A stretch of 45,815 nucleotides of DNA. It comes from Candidatus Poribacteria bacterium (GTDB lineage Bacteria; Poribacteria; WGA-4E; WGA-3G). The position numbers and the translations under genes were made by a program. This document shows positions 1 through 8,367 of the stretch, in pieces. The number at the start of each line of letters is the position of its first letter. Within the stretch, counting starts at the first letter, position 1. The notes under the pieces are model-generated. The model did not search any database. It was not told where the DNA came from and worked only from the letters and a program-made list of their open reading frames with translations. The DNA lies in the NCBI GenBank assembly GCA_022823085.1, contig JAJDXV010000149.1, positions 1 through 45,815 of the forward strand, written 5' to 3'.

Positions 1-152
1 TGGACTGCCTTTCCGCGAATAGGGCAGTAGGTGATGGGTGTTTTTTTGCCTTCTATCCTTTGACGTAAATTCTGAATTTCAGATGTGTCAAATAGATCAA
101 GGTGATAATTGCTGTCTTTGAGTATCGTTTGGATGATGTCGTGTTGCGTCAT
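1..152 (-). CDS. Partial CDS: N-terminus of a possible type I restriction-type protein
   Basis: This open reading frame runs off the left edge of the window. Its minus-strand ATG lies at 152-150, and a GGAG ribosome binding site (plus 159-162, CTCC) sits six bases upstream, so the start looks real. The 50 visible residues begin MTQHDIIQTILKDSNYHLD and end near CPIRGKAV, without a stop. From memory this resembles the N-terminus of HsdR_N-like type I restriction proteins, in which a DNA-binding or nuclease region follows a motif like KPEE. That motif is outside the window, so the family is a guess. What is seen is a well-initiated coding start with codon use like its neighbours. It is divergent from the frameshifted gene at 279. 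Confidence 0.45.
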   Translation of the reverse strand, partial: MTQHDIIQTILKDSNYHLDLFDTSEIQNLRQRIEGKKTPITYCPIRGKAV

Positions 153-278
153 AGACCGCTCCATTTTGATTCATTTTAGTGAATTTTGCCATGAAACGGT
201 AAAGTTGTCAAGACGTATGTCGCGCGAACAAAACGATAACCCAATTTGGTGTTTCTGGAAAAAGAGAAGTATGCTATA

Positions 279-566
279 ATGATGAGTCAAAATAGGTTTA
301 AGTCTATGAGGCGTACCTTGATATAGCACACACCCATCACGGGCTTTGGGCAGTGATGACGTTTGAAGGCTGCGATGATGAAATGGCTTCGTGGCTGAAT
401 CCAGCAGACGACACCCAAAAGTGCTGAAACACATAAAGCAGAGGCAGAGAAGTATTACCTGAAATATCATCTTAACCCGCACGATCTGCCAGAAGATGAA
501 GGCTCTAAACGTTTAAAGAACGGAGAAGAATTAGGTTGGTTTTACATCGTTTATGGCTCCTACTAA
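279..566 (+). pseudogene. Small frameshifted gene, about 95 codons, function unknown
   Basis: Three stretches read as protein but lie in two frames. An ATG at 279, after a GAGAAG-like ribosome binding site, opens MMSQNRFK. The reading then moves to another frame from about 302 (VYEAYLDIAHTHHGLWAVMT, continuing to WLNPADDTQ). Near the AAAA run at about 417-420 it returns to the first frame and reads KAEAEKYYLKYHLNPHDLPE through to GWFYIVYGSY and a TAA at 564-566. The two shifts cancel, as expected for one lost and one gained base. It may be a decayed gene or two sequencing or assembly errors. I do not recognise the family. Confidence 0.4.
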
Positions 567-578
567 TGAGGAAAACCG

Positions 579-1433
579 ATGCTCAGACAGATTTTTTCCC
601 ACTATTTTTTTATAACTGTATTATTTCTCGTTTTGCAGCTGGCGATGGGCTGCGGTCTGTTTTATGAAAACAGAAGGGTTAGCAAGCACATGCCAGTAAA
701 GAGGGACAATCCTGTTAAGGTTGAGCATCAAGCCAATCCTCATGCGGCAGAGGTTTCCGAAGCACCTATTGCAACAGAAACACCACCAGACTTCGTGAAT
801 CCTACGAGCACCTCTACGAACCCACTCTTTGCTGATGGGGTCCCTGAACATCTACAATGTCCACCTGAATGGATTGGTATTAACACTGATAAAATTGACG
901 AAGTTTTGATCGAACAGTTCGGTTCAAAATTTGAAACCCTGATAGAAGAAGTGGAGGAAAAGTGGAACCCGAATCGACCGCTAACAGAGATTTGGACCCC
1001 AATGCTAGAAAAATACAAACGCTCGTTGGCAGGCGATGCCACGTTAGATATGTCTATACAAATGTTACTCGACTTTCCAGAAATATCCGTTCTGATGGAG
1101 GCGGATTCTCCACGTGCATTTCATGTACTGAAGGTTGAATTGGGCGAGAAAGACCCCGACTGGAATGTAGCTGTGCTTCATGATGGTCGCATCTTTCGTA
1201 TGAAAACGAATTACCGTTATGAAGTTATATTCACTGAGGTCATGAACGTTGAAAGTGGACGTAAAGAGACGAAATCTTATTATTTCGGTCCGCCAGATGC
1301 TTCCCAACCTTTCAGTGAAATAGTCATCATCAACCTTGACGAGATGACAGACGCTGAAATTGAAAATCTAATGGGTTGGAACTACAATATCAACCCCTAT
1401 ATGACAGGAATTTACAAGCTTGGAGACAACTGA
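579..1433 (+). CDS. Hypothetical lipoprotein, 284 aa
   Basis: The N-terminus is a lipoprotein signal peptide: a short basic start, a hydrophobic stretch (residues 8-22) and the lipobox LAMGC, so Cys25 should be lipidated and the protein anchored in a membrane. A GAGG ribosome binding site lies just upstream of the ATG. After a proline/threonine-rich linker (about 40-90) comes an acidic globular region with no motif I recognise. It is followed after about 50 bases by the sugar kinase gene, so the two may be co-transcribed. The function is unknown; the lipoprotein call is the only firm part. Confidence 0.75.
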   Translation: MLRQIFSHYFFITVLFLVLQLAMGCGLFYENRRVSKHMPVKRDNPVKVEHQANPHAAEVSEAPIATETPPDFVNPTSTSTNPLFADGVPEHLQCPPEWIGINTDKIDEVLIEQFGSKFETLIEEVEEKWNPNRPLTEIWTPMLEKYKRSLAGDATLDMSIQMLLDFPEISVLMEADSPRAFHVLKVELGEKDPDWNVAVLHDGRIFRMKTNYRYEVIFTEVMNVESGRKETKSYYFGPPDASQPFSEIVIINLDEMTDAEIENLMGWNYNINPYMTGIYKLGDN

Positions 1434-1484
1434 TGAAAATGATAAGCCAAGAAACTCGGTATCTTGGAACACCGGAGGAACACC

Positions 1485-2528
1485 TTGATTAGCCAAGCGC
1501 GTCTGAAAACAATTCTCAATAACTTTCGCGACCAGCGGATACTTGTTGTAGGCGACTTTTACCTCGATGCATACTGGTACATAGACAAGACGCGATCAAC
1601 ACTGTCATTAGAAACGCCGTGGCATACGAATCCCGTCGTCGAACAACGTTATAGCCCAGGTGCCGCAGGAACTGTTACGAATAACCTGAAGGCATTAGGC
1701 GTTGGGACAGTCTATACACTCGGTGTTATCGGTGAGGACGGGTTTGGGAGAACGCTCCTCAATTGCCTACAAGCAAATGGATGTGCGACAGACTTTATGG
1801 TGCAAGCACCCGGATGGGCTACGCCGACCTATCTTAAACCGATCCATCGCGGCTATGAAGGTGTCGAAACAGAAGGACCAAGATTTGATATTGAGAACCA
1901 ATCCCCCATGCCAGCGGAAGTTGAAGACGCTGTTATTGAGGCACTGCAAACCTGTCTACCACTTGTTGACGGGGTCATCATCGGGGATCAGATGCCGCTT
2001 GCGAATTTAGGGGTCGTCACGACACGCGTGCGGGAAGCACTCTGTAAATCGGCAGCACACTTCCGAGAAAAAGTCTTTTTCGCCGATTCTCGCACGCGGA
2101 TTGGTGAATACCAAAACGTCATCATTAAACCGAACCGGTTCGAGGCAAAACGCGCGGTTCAACCAGACTGGGATGGACAAAAAGTTGACATTGATGAAGC
2201 AAAACAGGACACGATTCGTCTCGCGGAGAAGACCCAAAACACCGTATACGTCACCCTCGGTGAAAACGGTGTCCTCGTCTATTCTAACGACACATTCACA
2301 CATATTCCGGGGATCCCAATTGACGACACAACCGATCCTGTCGGCGCAGGCGATAGCGTTTCGGCAGGGCTCGTCGCGACGCTCTGTTGCCTTGGAACCG
2401 ATCACGCCGTCGAAGCGGCTTATGTCGGGAATCTGGTAGCTTCAATTACTGTCACCAAAATCGGCACAACCGGGACCGCATCACCTGTAGAAGTCCTTGA
2501 ACGCCATAGGAGCCTCGCAAATTTATGA
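1485..2528 (+). CDS. PfkB-family carbohydrate kinase (RfaE/HldE kinase-like)
   Basis: This is a ribokinase-superfamily kinase expected to phosphorylate a sugar or sugar phosphate using ATP. The N-terminal strand ILVVGDFYLDAYWYID, the glycine-rich SPGAAGTVTNNLKALG segment and the C-terminal DPVGAGDSVSAG motif, which holds the catalytic Asp and anion hole, match PfkB signatures. The layout is closest to D-beta-D-heptose 7-phosphate kinase, but no nucleotidyltransferase domain follows, so the substrate is not fixed. I place the start at the TTG at 1485, because GGAGGA (1474-1479) sits at the right distance. An in-frame TTG at 1464 lies upstream of that site. The stop overlaps the next ATG in an ATGA junction, which points to translational coupling with the nitroreductase. 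Confidence 0.85.
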   Translation: MISQARLKTILNNFRDQRILVVGDFYLDAYWYIDKTRSTLSLETPWHTNPVVEQRYSPGAAGTVTNNLKALGVGTVYTLGVIGEDGFGRTLLNCLQANGCATDFMVQAPGWATPTYLKPIHRGYEGVETEGPRFDIENQSPMPAEVEDAVIEALQTCLPLVDGVIIGDQMPLANLGVVTTRVREALCKSAAHFREKVFFADSRTRIGEYQNVIIKPNRFEAKRAVQPDWDGQKVDIDEAKQDTIRLAEKTQNTVYVTLGENGVLVYSNDTFTHIPGIPIDDTTDPVGAGDSVSAGLVATLCCLGTDHAVEAAYVGNLVASITVTKIGTTGTASPVEVLERHRSLANL

Positions 2529-3301
2529 ACGTTTTTGACGCAATGACGCAACGCCGAAGCCATCGTGGAGCGTTTCAGAAGCGCGCAATAGAGGCTGACG
2601 ACCTTGAGAAACTCATTGAGGCAGCGCGATGGGCACCCTCACCGTTCAATGTCCAACCTTGGGAAATACTACTGATTCAAGAATCTGAAGGCAAAACGGC
2701 TCTCGCCGACCTGACAGAACGGGCCGTTGTTACGCAATTCAAGGACCCAAAATTCCTTGATGACAACAGTCGGTGGATGCGTGTAACAGAGACAGAGTGG
2801 CAGGAACGCGGCGATGGCGTTCTACTGTCCGAACACGTCACCCTACCGAAACCACTTCAAAACGCACCTGAGAAATTCTTAGAGGAATTACTAAAAAACG
2901 CGAAAGCGTTCACACTCCTCGGACATCTCGGGGCTGGGAAAATACCTGCCAGAGAGATGGCAACGCAGGTGCGCGAAGCACCACTGCTCATGTTAATCAC
3001 GATGAATTGCAGGAGATTTCCGCCCGGTCAAGGCGCGACTCGATGGATGTGGCTGAGTATGGGGATGCTGATCCAGAACGTGCTGCTTGCCGCGACTGCC
3101 TTGAAAATCGGTGTGCAGTTCGTCAGCGCACCGCTCGAAAGTGCTACAGATCGTGAACAGATCCGCGAACTGTTCGATGTGCCGACCTCATACGAGATCA
3201 TTACACTCCTCAGGATGGGATATGTGGAAGAAGAAGGCGGGGATTCTGTACGGTTGCAAACTTCAGGATTTATCCATATTGAAAAAATGAAAGCGGAGTA
3301 G
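2525..3301 (+). CDS. Nitroreductase-family protein
   Basis: This should be an FMN-dependent NAD(P)H oxidoreductase of the nitroreductase fold, 258 residues. The opening (FDAMTQRRSHRGAF) carries the RRS(H/V)R flavin-phosphate-binding motif. The segment AARWAPSPFNVQPWEILLI is the family's conserved second motif, and a late glycine-containing strand (LLRMGYVEEE) matches the C-terminal family pattern. It is somewhat longer than minimal family members because of an insert at about residues 80-140. It overlaps the kinase gene by four bases and is probably co-translated with it. The physiological substrate cannot be inferred; such enzymes reduce quinones, nitro compounds or enones. Confidence 0.88.
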   Translation: MNVFDAMTQRRSHRGAFQKRAIEADDLEKLIEAARWAPSPFNVQPWEILLIQESEGKTALADLTERAVVTQFKDPKFLDDNSRWMRVTETEWQERGDGVLLSEHVTLPKPLQNAPEKFLEELLKNAKAFTLLGHLGAGKIPAREMATQVREAPLLMLITMNCRRFPPGQGATRWMWLSMGMLIQNVLLAATALKIGVQFVSAPLESATDREQIRELFDVPTSYEIITLLRMGYVEEEGGDSVRLQTSGFIHIEKMKAE

Positions 3302-3320
3302 GCGGGTACGGCGACCCGCC
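3301..3320. terminator. Hairpin between convergent genes
   Basis: GGCGGGT (3301-3307) and ACCCGCC (3314-3320) form a perfect 7-bp GC-rich stem with a 6-base loop. It begins at the last base of the nitroreductase stop and lies between convergent transcription units. A U-tract is missing on both strands, so it could slow or protect transcript ends rather than act as a classic intrinsic terminator. Confidence 0.5.
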
Positions 3321-3339
3321 GCAACTGCGGATGGCGGCA

Positions 3340-3459
3340 TTAGGCTTCGCGATTTTGCAAAAGCTCTTTCAATGCCGCTTTCTTTCTTTTGAGTCGCCGT
3401 AACTGGCGTTGACGGATCTGTGTCCGGCGTCGGACCTGTCCACTTTTACTTCTTGGCAT
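3340..3459 (-). CDS. Small highly basic protein, 39 aa
   Basis: This short ORF starts with ATG four bases after the stop of the 426-residue gene and has a purine-rich AGGGGG ribosome binding site seven bases upstream. It encodes MPRSKSGQVRRRTQIRQRQL followed by RRLKRKKAALKELLQNREA. More than a third of the residues are Arg or Lys, and it is probably one basic helix. The spacing, ribosome binding site and clean stop argue that it is translated. A nucleic-acid-binding or RNP-associated role fits the composition, but no family is recognised. It could be a charge-complementary partner of the acidic protein upstream; that is inference only. Confidence 0.6.
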   Translation of the reverse strand: MPRSKSGQVRRRTQIRQRQLRRLKRKKAALKELLQNREA

Positions 3460-3463
3460 CTTT

Positions 3464-4744
3464 TTACCCCCTTTCTTCAATTGTTTTGGCGAGGTACATC
3501 ACTGCGGATGTACAGTTCGCTTCTAATTCTGCCATCGCAATGGCGAGTTCCGATTCAGAGCGCGCATGTAACTGCAGCCTGTCCTCGGTAACCGTGATAT
3601 AACGTTCGTTTGCCTCATCAACAAACTCAATCTGCTCTTCATTTTCGTTGACCAAAGCATAGTTCGCTAACTGTTCCGCTGAATGCACGTCGTCTGTTGA
3701 TTCTTCAAAATTCTCTTTTATCGCTAAACCGCCAAAATTTTTATAGAGTGCTCGTGCTGGAAGTTCATCAGGCGACAATGTCGGTGCAGACGGTTCCGGT
3801 GGTGCCGCCTCCGGAAATATGATCAACTCCGATTCCGAAAGTTCCTCAGGTTCGATAGGTCGGTCCATTTCCGCTGCATTGTTAGAAGTCGATAACGGAA
3901 CTTCAGTCTCTTCTGGTGCCGTTTCGGCAGAAACCGACGCTACAGGATCCGGTTTAGGTGCGATAACCTTGTCAACATCTTCTTCTTCTGATTGAGTGTC
4001 TGAAAAGACGGACGCTTGTTGAGATAAATACGGTTCTAAGTCATCCTGTGCCAAGACACCTGAGAGGATCCCTTTGACATCTTCTCGACCATCAGCCATT
4101 ACGTCCATATCTTCCACAAGGACACGTAAAGTTTCGATACCGATGGTTTGAATCATCGGGTGAAACGCCAATATTTCCGGTGGTGCCGCTTCAAAAAGTG
4201 AGCGGGTAACGAAAGCAACCTCGGCGAGATCGCGGTTGCCAATCAGCTTCAGACGTGTTTCACAGGCTGTCAACGCGTGTGTTAACCGATCCATGAAATC
4301 CGAAGTGAGCAGATGTGGCAGCACCTCTAACCGAAAATGATCGCTCGCATTTTCCGCTTCCGGCATCGGTGTTAGCACCCCGTCTACATCTGTTTCATCT
4401 ACACTTTCATCAGGCAGATAAGGCGGGTCTGCGTCAGAGATAAGAAAATCTTCTAAATTATCGGCAGGCTCATCTGCTTCATCCGGTTCGATTTCCGTCA
4501 GTACCTCTATCACACGTTTCTGCGTCAACTCTGCGTCAAAAAGCAGCGTTTCCAACTCAGGTTCGTCAAGCAGCTTCTGGCTCGCTGCGATACAGGCGTG
4601 TAGATGCTCTTCTTCTGATTTGTTGTGAAGAAGTCTACGTTGCTTTTCATGAGCGATCTGTTTCTGTCTGGTTTTCCGGTCGCGATTCCGTTTTTCACGC
4701 TTCCGTGCCACATTGATGGAGCGGCGCCCTTTTTTCTTTGCCAT
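3464..4744 (-). CDS. Hypothetical protein with basic N-terminus and long acidic body, 426 aa
   Basis: The first 45 residues are very basic (MAKKKGRRSINVARKREKRN, then more K/R), resembling an RNA- or ribosome-binding tail. The remainder is rich in Glu, Asp and Pro, with low-complexity acidic stretches at about 95-130 and 245-325, a more helical globular segment at about 135-240 and another at the C-terminus (about 340-426). No signal peptide, membrane segment or known motif is visible. A consensus-like promoter on the same strand (TTGACA at 4934-4929, TATACT at 4911-4906) gives a leader of about 155 bases. The small basic ORF at 3340 is its operon partner. Function unknown. Confidence 0.75.
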   Translation of the reverse strand: MAKKKGRRSINVARKREKRNRDRKTRQKQIAHEKQRRLLHNKSEEEHLHACIAASQKLLDEPELETLLFDAELTQKRVIEVLTEIEPDEADEPADNLEDFLISDADPPYLPDESVDETDVDGVLTPMPEAENASDHFRLEVLPHLLTSDFMDRLTHALTACETRLKLIGNRDLAEVAFVTRSLFEAAPPEILAFHPMIQTIGIETLRVLVEDMDVMADGREDVKGILSGVLAQDDLEPYLSQQASVFSDTQSEEEDVDKVIAPKPDPVASVSAETAPEETEVPLSTSNNAAEMDRPIEPEELSESELIIFPEAAPPEPSAPTLSPDELPARALYKNFGGLAIKENFEESTDDVHSAEQLANYALVNENEEQIEFVDEANERYITVTEDRLQLHARSESELAIAMAELEANCTSAVMYLAKTIEERG

Positions 4745-4905
4745 GGTGATGTGTTTTTATTTTTGATGCCAACTCTGAAAAACAAATTGGCATTTAAGAG
4801 ATTTTCAAACGCTCTGAAACCGAATACAAGCGGCGCGTGAATCACGCGACTACCAACCGGTTTTTGTTAACAGGTTACGGACCTTCAAATTTAGGTTATT
4901 TTTTA

Positions 4906-4934
4906 AGTATATACCAACAGATTTTCAATGTCAA
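4906..4934 (-). promoter_or_regulatory. Sigma70-type promoter for the 426-aa gene
   Basis: On the minus strand TTGACA (4934-4929) and TATACT (4911-4906) are separated by exactly 17 bases, so the -35 box is perfect and the -10 box matches 5 of 6. Transcription would begin near 4900. The leader contains a small hairpin at 4834-4848 (CGCGT, five-base loop, ACGCG). Confidence 0.65.
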
Positions 4935-5150
4935 GACTAAATTTGATAAACATCAAAGGCAATCAGTTATACGATAAACTCAGATCACAATCTCCTCACC
5001 AGCATGTTTTTTATCAGCCACAACCGCAATCTCACCACTTTTCCGCGCTTCCTAATCCTGTACGCCTCGGATCAGAGGAACAAGGACATAGTGCGAAAGT
5101 CGCTCAATATCGCAATTTTGGGGCGCATATTACAATTTTTATGCCATAAT

Positions 5151-5179
5151 TTGCTTAATTACGTCATATTTAGTATAAT
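5151..5179 (+). promoter_or_regulatory. Candidate promoter of the first TonB-dependent receptor
   Basis: TTGCTT (5151-5156) and TATAAT (5174-5179) are separated by 17 bases. The -10 box is perfect and the -35 box keeps only the TTG core. The transcript would start near 5186, giving a leader of roughly 175 bases. The leader contains the hairpin at 5205-5231 and ends with a GGAGAG ribosome binding site before the ATG at 5363. A long structured leader could allow post-transcriptional control, but no known riboswitch core is visible. Confidence 0.5.
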
Positions 5180-5362
5180 TATAGTATGTTTGGGTTTTGT
5201 GAGCGAGGCGTAGCTTATTCACTACGTCCTCTGACTTCCCTTTTCCATGCTATATCTATAATCCATACTCTATGCAACAAGTAAAACTATTTGGGTTTAT
5301 CACTAATTGTGAAATCAATGGTCAAAACATGGCGTTTACGCCAATATTAGGAGAGAAATAGT

Positions 5363-8080
5363 ATGTTTTCTAAAAATCATATTAAACCAATTGCCGTTGC
5401 ACTCGGCATTGCTCTAACCATTTTGATGTGCGCGTTCACGACCGCTATAGCGGATGAACACGCCGCCGAAGAGGCAGAGGAAGCAGAAACCACAGAAGAG
5501 GCTGAGGCCTCTGAAGAAACAGCTGCAAGTAGCGACCCTATACAACTTGAGAGCCTCGTTGTCGTCGGTACCCGTGCACAACCGCGCTCCGTCTTGGATT
5601 CGGCGGTACCGATTGATATCGTGTCAAACGAAGCATTTGAAAAGCAGGGCGGCGCGGATCTACCCGACCTGCTGAGAACTTTGGTACCATCTTATAACGT
5701 CAACACACAACCGATTAGCGACGCGTCAACAGTCGTCCGTCCAGCGAACTTACGTGGACTTGCACCAGACCATACACTCGTGCTCGTCAATAACAAGCGG
5801 CGACACCGTGCTGCTGTAATTCACTGGCTCGGTAACGGTTTATCCGATGGTTCACAGGGACCTGACCTCGCACCTATTCCCGCAATTGCCCTGCAACAGG
5901 TAGAGGTCCTCCGTGATGGCGCATCCGCACAATACGGTTCTGATGCTATTGCCGGTGTGATGAACTTTCGATTGAAGGACAACTATGAAGGCGGTTCAAT
6001 TGAATTTAAACCCGGCATCTACCAAGAAGGTGATGGTAGGCAATTCGCGCTTGCTGGAAATATCGGTTTAGGGAGTCCAGACGTGTGGAGTAGCCTCAGC
6101 TTTGAATACGGCGGCGCTGATCCCACCGTCCGCTCTATCCAACGTACGGATGCCATAGACTTGATTAACGCAGGCAATTTCAGTGTCAAAGACCCCGCAC
6201 AAATTTGGGGACAGCCGATTATAGACGGTGACACCAAATTGTTTGCCAACTACGGTGCCACCCTCACAGATGACATCGAATTCTATGGACATGCCAACTA
6301 CGCCCGCAAACGCGTTGAAGGCGGGTTCTATTTCCGAAACCCAAACACTCGCAATGGCGTGTTTAGCCCAAGCGGGAAGGACGGCACGTTGCTCGTCGGA
6401 GATTTGCGCGGTTTGTCAGCAGAGATGGCGGATTGGGAAGCACGAAAAGCGGATTGGGAAGCACAAAACCCGGAGGCTGTGGAAGCCGGCGAGGCGTTCC
6501 CCGAACTCTCGCCTCACGATGCTGACGATATCCCGATCACTAACGACGTTCCTGATCCCGAACGGTTGCAAGCCGTCAAGAATGACCCGAACCTTTTCAA
6601 TTTCCAAGAGATGTTCCCAGGCGGATTCACACCCAGATTTGGCGCATTCATGTGGGATAGCTCCGTCGTCGTTGGCTTTAAAGGCACCGCTCTCGAAGAA
6701 GCGTTAGGCAAACCCTTAACCTGGGATCTGAGCGGCTCTTTTGGACGCAACCATGCCGATTTCTTTATCTTCAACACTGTTAACGCTTCACTCGGCCCAG
6801 ATACACCCACCTATTTTGATCCGGGCGATTATATCCAGACGGATTATAACCTCAACTTCGATGTAACCTATCCGCTCAGCGACATGGTGTTCCTCGCTTC
6901 CGGTTTGGAATATCGCGACGAAGGATTTGAAATCATAGAGGGCGAACGCGAGTCACATCAGATCGGGCCCCTCGCAGCGCAAGGTTTCACGGCTGCATCC
7001 AACGGATTTTCAGGATTTAGTCCAGTCGCGGCAGGTAAGTGGCACCGTTACAACGTCGCCGCCTATCTGGAAACTGAAATCAGACCGATTGATCCGCTCC
7101 TGATCGCCCTCGCTGTACGCGGTGAACAATTTGAGATTTTCGGCGGCACGCTGAACTACAAAGCCGCTGCAAATTACAAGGTTACGGAAACGATGCGGTT
7201 ACGCGGAAGTTATAGTAGTGGGTTCCGCGCACCAACACCCGGGCAGCAAAATACGTTCAACATTACCACTGAATACGATTTTGCAAAGGGTGATCTCGTT
7301 AATAAAGGAACAATTCCTTCCACCAACCCCGCTGTCGGTGTTGTGACAGGCAAGGAAGATAACTCGCTTGATCCGGAAACATCAAATAACTTCACAGGTG
7401 GATTTACCGTCGATATCTTGGGCGTAAACTTCACGATGGACTTTTTTGATATTCGGCTGAAAAACCGGTTATCGGTCTCACAACACTTCACATTGACTGA
7501 CGCGCAGAAGGCAGACCTCATCGCCGCAGGTGTAACCAGTGCAGCGAACCTCGAAACATTCCAGTTCTTTATCAATGACTTCTCTACGACAACCAACGGT
7601 ATTGATACCGTCGTTACGGTACCGATACCGAATGGTAGGGTCGTTGCCGTCTATAACTTCACAAACACCACAGTTACCGATCACAATCCCGACACGCTGG
7701 ACGATCATCGAATCAGGGAACTCGAAGAGAACTTACCCGAACACCGCGCCAGCCTGACGGGCGTTTACTCCCTAACGGATGCATGGAGCGTCCTCGGACG
7801 CGCCAGCTATTTCAGCGGTTGGTTCGATTCTGAAGATTACTTACAGAATCCAGAGGTGGAAGGCACTGGAGAATACACTGGAAGAGTTATTTTCGACTTG
7901 GAAACCACTTACATCGCGGAGTCCGGAGTCGCATTCACGCTCGGTGGAAGAAATATCCTTAATACCTATCCCGATGAAAATCCGAATGGTGCCGATTCTG
8001 TTGGCAACAAATATGGACAGTTCAGTCCCTTCGGTTTTGACGGGGCCTTCTGGTATGCCAAAGTCGGATATAGCTTCTAA
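5363..8080 (+). CDS. TonB-dependent outer-membrane receptor, 905 aa
   Basis: This is an energised outer-membrane transporter that takes up a scarce ligand. Residues 1-30 form a signal peptide ending near TTAIADE. A Glu/Ala-rich linker (32-58) follows, then a TonB-box-like strand (LESLVVVGTRA) leading into the plug domain (about 70-205) with VEVLRDGASAQYGSDAIAGV, the family's most conserved plug motif. The rest is a 22-strand-type barrel ending in aromatic WYAKVGYSF, a typical outer-membrane insertion signal. An insert near residues 352-375 contains a tandem ADWEA duplication absent from the neighbouring paralogue. A GGAGAG ribosome binding site precedes the ATG. No heme or siderophore genes lie nearby, so the ligand is unknown. 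Confidence 0.93.
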   Translation: MFSKNHIKPIAVALGIALTILMCAFTTAIADEHAAEEAEEAETTEEAEASEETAASSDPIQLESLVVVGTRAQPRSVLDSAVPIDIVSNEAFEKQGGADLPDLLRTLVPSYNVNTQPISDASTVVRPANLRGLAPDHTLVLVNNKRRHRAAVIHWLGNGLSDGSQGPDLAPIPAIALQQVEVLRDGASAQYGSDAIAGVMNFRLKDNYEGGSIEFKPGIYQEGDGRQFALAGNIGLGSPDVWSSLSFEYGGADPTVRSIQRTDAIDLINAGNFSVKDPAQIWGQPIIDGDTKLFANYGATLTDDIEFYGHANYARKRVEGGFYFRNPNTRNGVFSPSGKDGTLLVGDLRGLSAEMADWEARKADWEAQNPEAVEAGEAFPELSPHDADDIPITNDVPDPERLQAVKNDPNLFNFQEMFPGGFTPRFGAFMWDSSVVVGFKGTALEEALGKPLTWDLSGSFGRNHADFFIFNTVNASLGPDTPTYFDPGDYIQTDYNLNFDVTYPLSDMVFLASGLEYRDEGFEIIEGERESHQIGPLAAQGFTAASNGFSGFSPVAAGKWHRYNVAAYLETEIRPIDPLLIALAVRGEQFEIFGGTLNYKAAANYKVTETMRLRGSYSSGFRAPTPGQQNTFNITTEYDFAKGDLVNKGTIPSTNPAVGVVTGKEDNSLDPETSNNFTGGFTVDILGVNFTMDFFDIRLKNRLSVSQHFTLTDAQKADLIAAGVTSAANLETFQFFINDFSTTTNGIDTVVTVPIPNGRVVAVYNFTNTTVTDHNPDTLDDHRIRELEENLPEHRASLTGVYSLTDAWSVLGRASYFSGWFDSEDYLQNPEVEGTGEYTGRVIFDLETTYIAESGVAFTLGGRNILNTYPDENPNGADSVGNKYGQFSPFGFDGAFWYAKVGYSF

Positions 8081-8121
8081 AACCTGTGTGTATGAAAGGT
8101 TCTTTAAACGCACTTTTCACG

Positions 8122-8147
8122 ATAGGCGCGGTTGAAACCGCGCCTAT
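8122..8147. repeat. Perfect GC-rich inverted repeat downstream of the first receptor
   Basis: ATAGGCGCGGTT and AACCGCGCCTAT flank only two bases (12-bp arms, 8122-8147). As RNA it would fold into a very stable hairpin about 40 bases after the receptor stop. It may end the transcript or protect its 3' end. The neutral, palindromic form is also typical of dispersed REP-like repeats. Confidence 0.55.
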
Positions 8148-8207
8148 TCAATTTATTATACCATTTCTAAGAGTTTATATTGCATTAACCATACACTGTC
8201 CACCCAG

Positions 8208-8241
8208 GCCCGGTAGGTTCGGTTTCCTAACCGAACCGGGC
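8208..8241. repeat. Second hairpin-forming repeat in the inter-receptor gap
   Basis: GCCCGG (8208-8213) and TTCGGTT (8218-8224) pair with AACCGAA (8229-8235) and CCGGGC (8236-8241). The loop is TCCT and a four-base TAGG bulge sits on the left arm. The two GC-rich hairpins lie 60 bases apart and occupy much of the gap between the tandem receptor genes. I infer a dispersed intergenic repeat; copies elsewhere in the genome cannot be checked here. Confidence 0.5.
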
Positions 8242-8367
8242 ATAACTCAAAAATGGTGGCACTTTTAAGACGAATCGTCAATTAGAATTGGTATTATATC
8301 AGTTATCTATGCAAATCATGCTTCAGACAAGATGTTTTCTTAACGAAAAAATGGAGGCGTTTCATTT

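Larger units (their letters stand above)
4745..5362. other. 618-bp divergent intergenic region
   Basis: This region separates the minus-strand 426-aa gene from the first TonB-dependent receptor. It holds the minus-strand promoter at 4906-4934, a plus-strand promoter at 5151-5179 and a hairpin at 5205-5231 (GAGGCGTAG against CTACG-T-CCTC). The two short ORFs within it (4928-5149 and 5004-5213) have no convincing ribosome binding site and biased composition, and I do not consider them genes. The stretch 4935-5150 shows nothing else I can name. Confidence 0.55.

Noticed and set aside
171..482. Minus-strand ORF with a hydrophobic N-terminus
   Set aside because: It looks like a signal peptide, but it overlaps the better plus-strand frameshifted gene, has poor composition after residue 25 and no ribosome binding site.
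4928..5213. Two overlapping plus-strand ORFs between the 426-aa gene and the receptor
   Set aside because: No ribosome binding site, no recognisable content, and the region is explained by divergent promoters and a leader.
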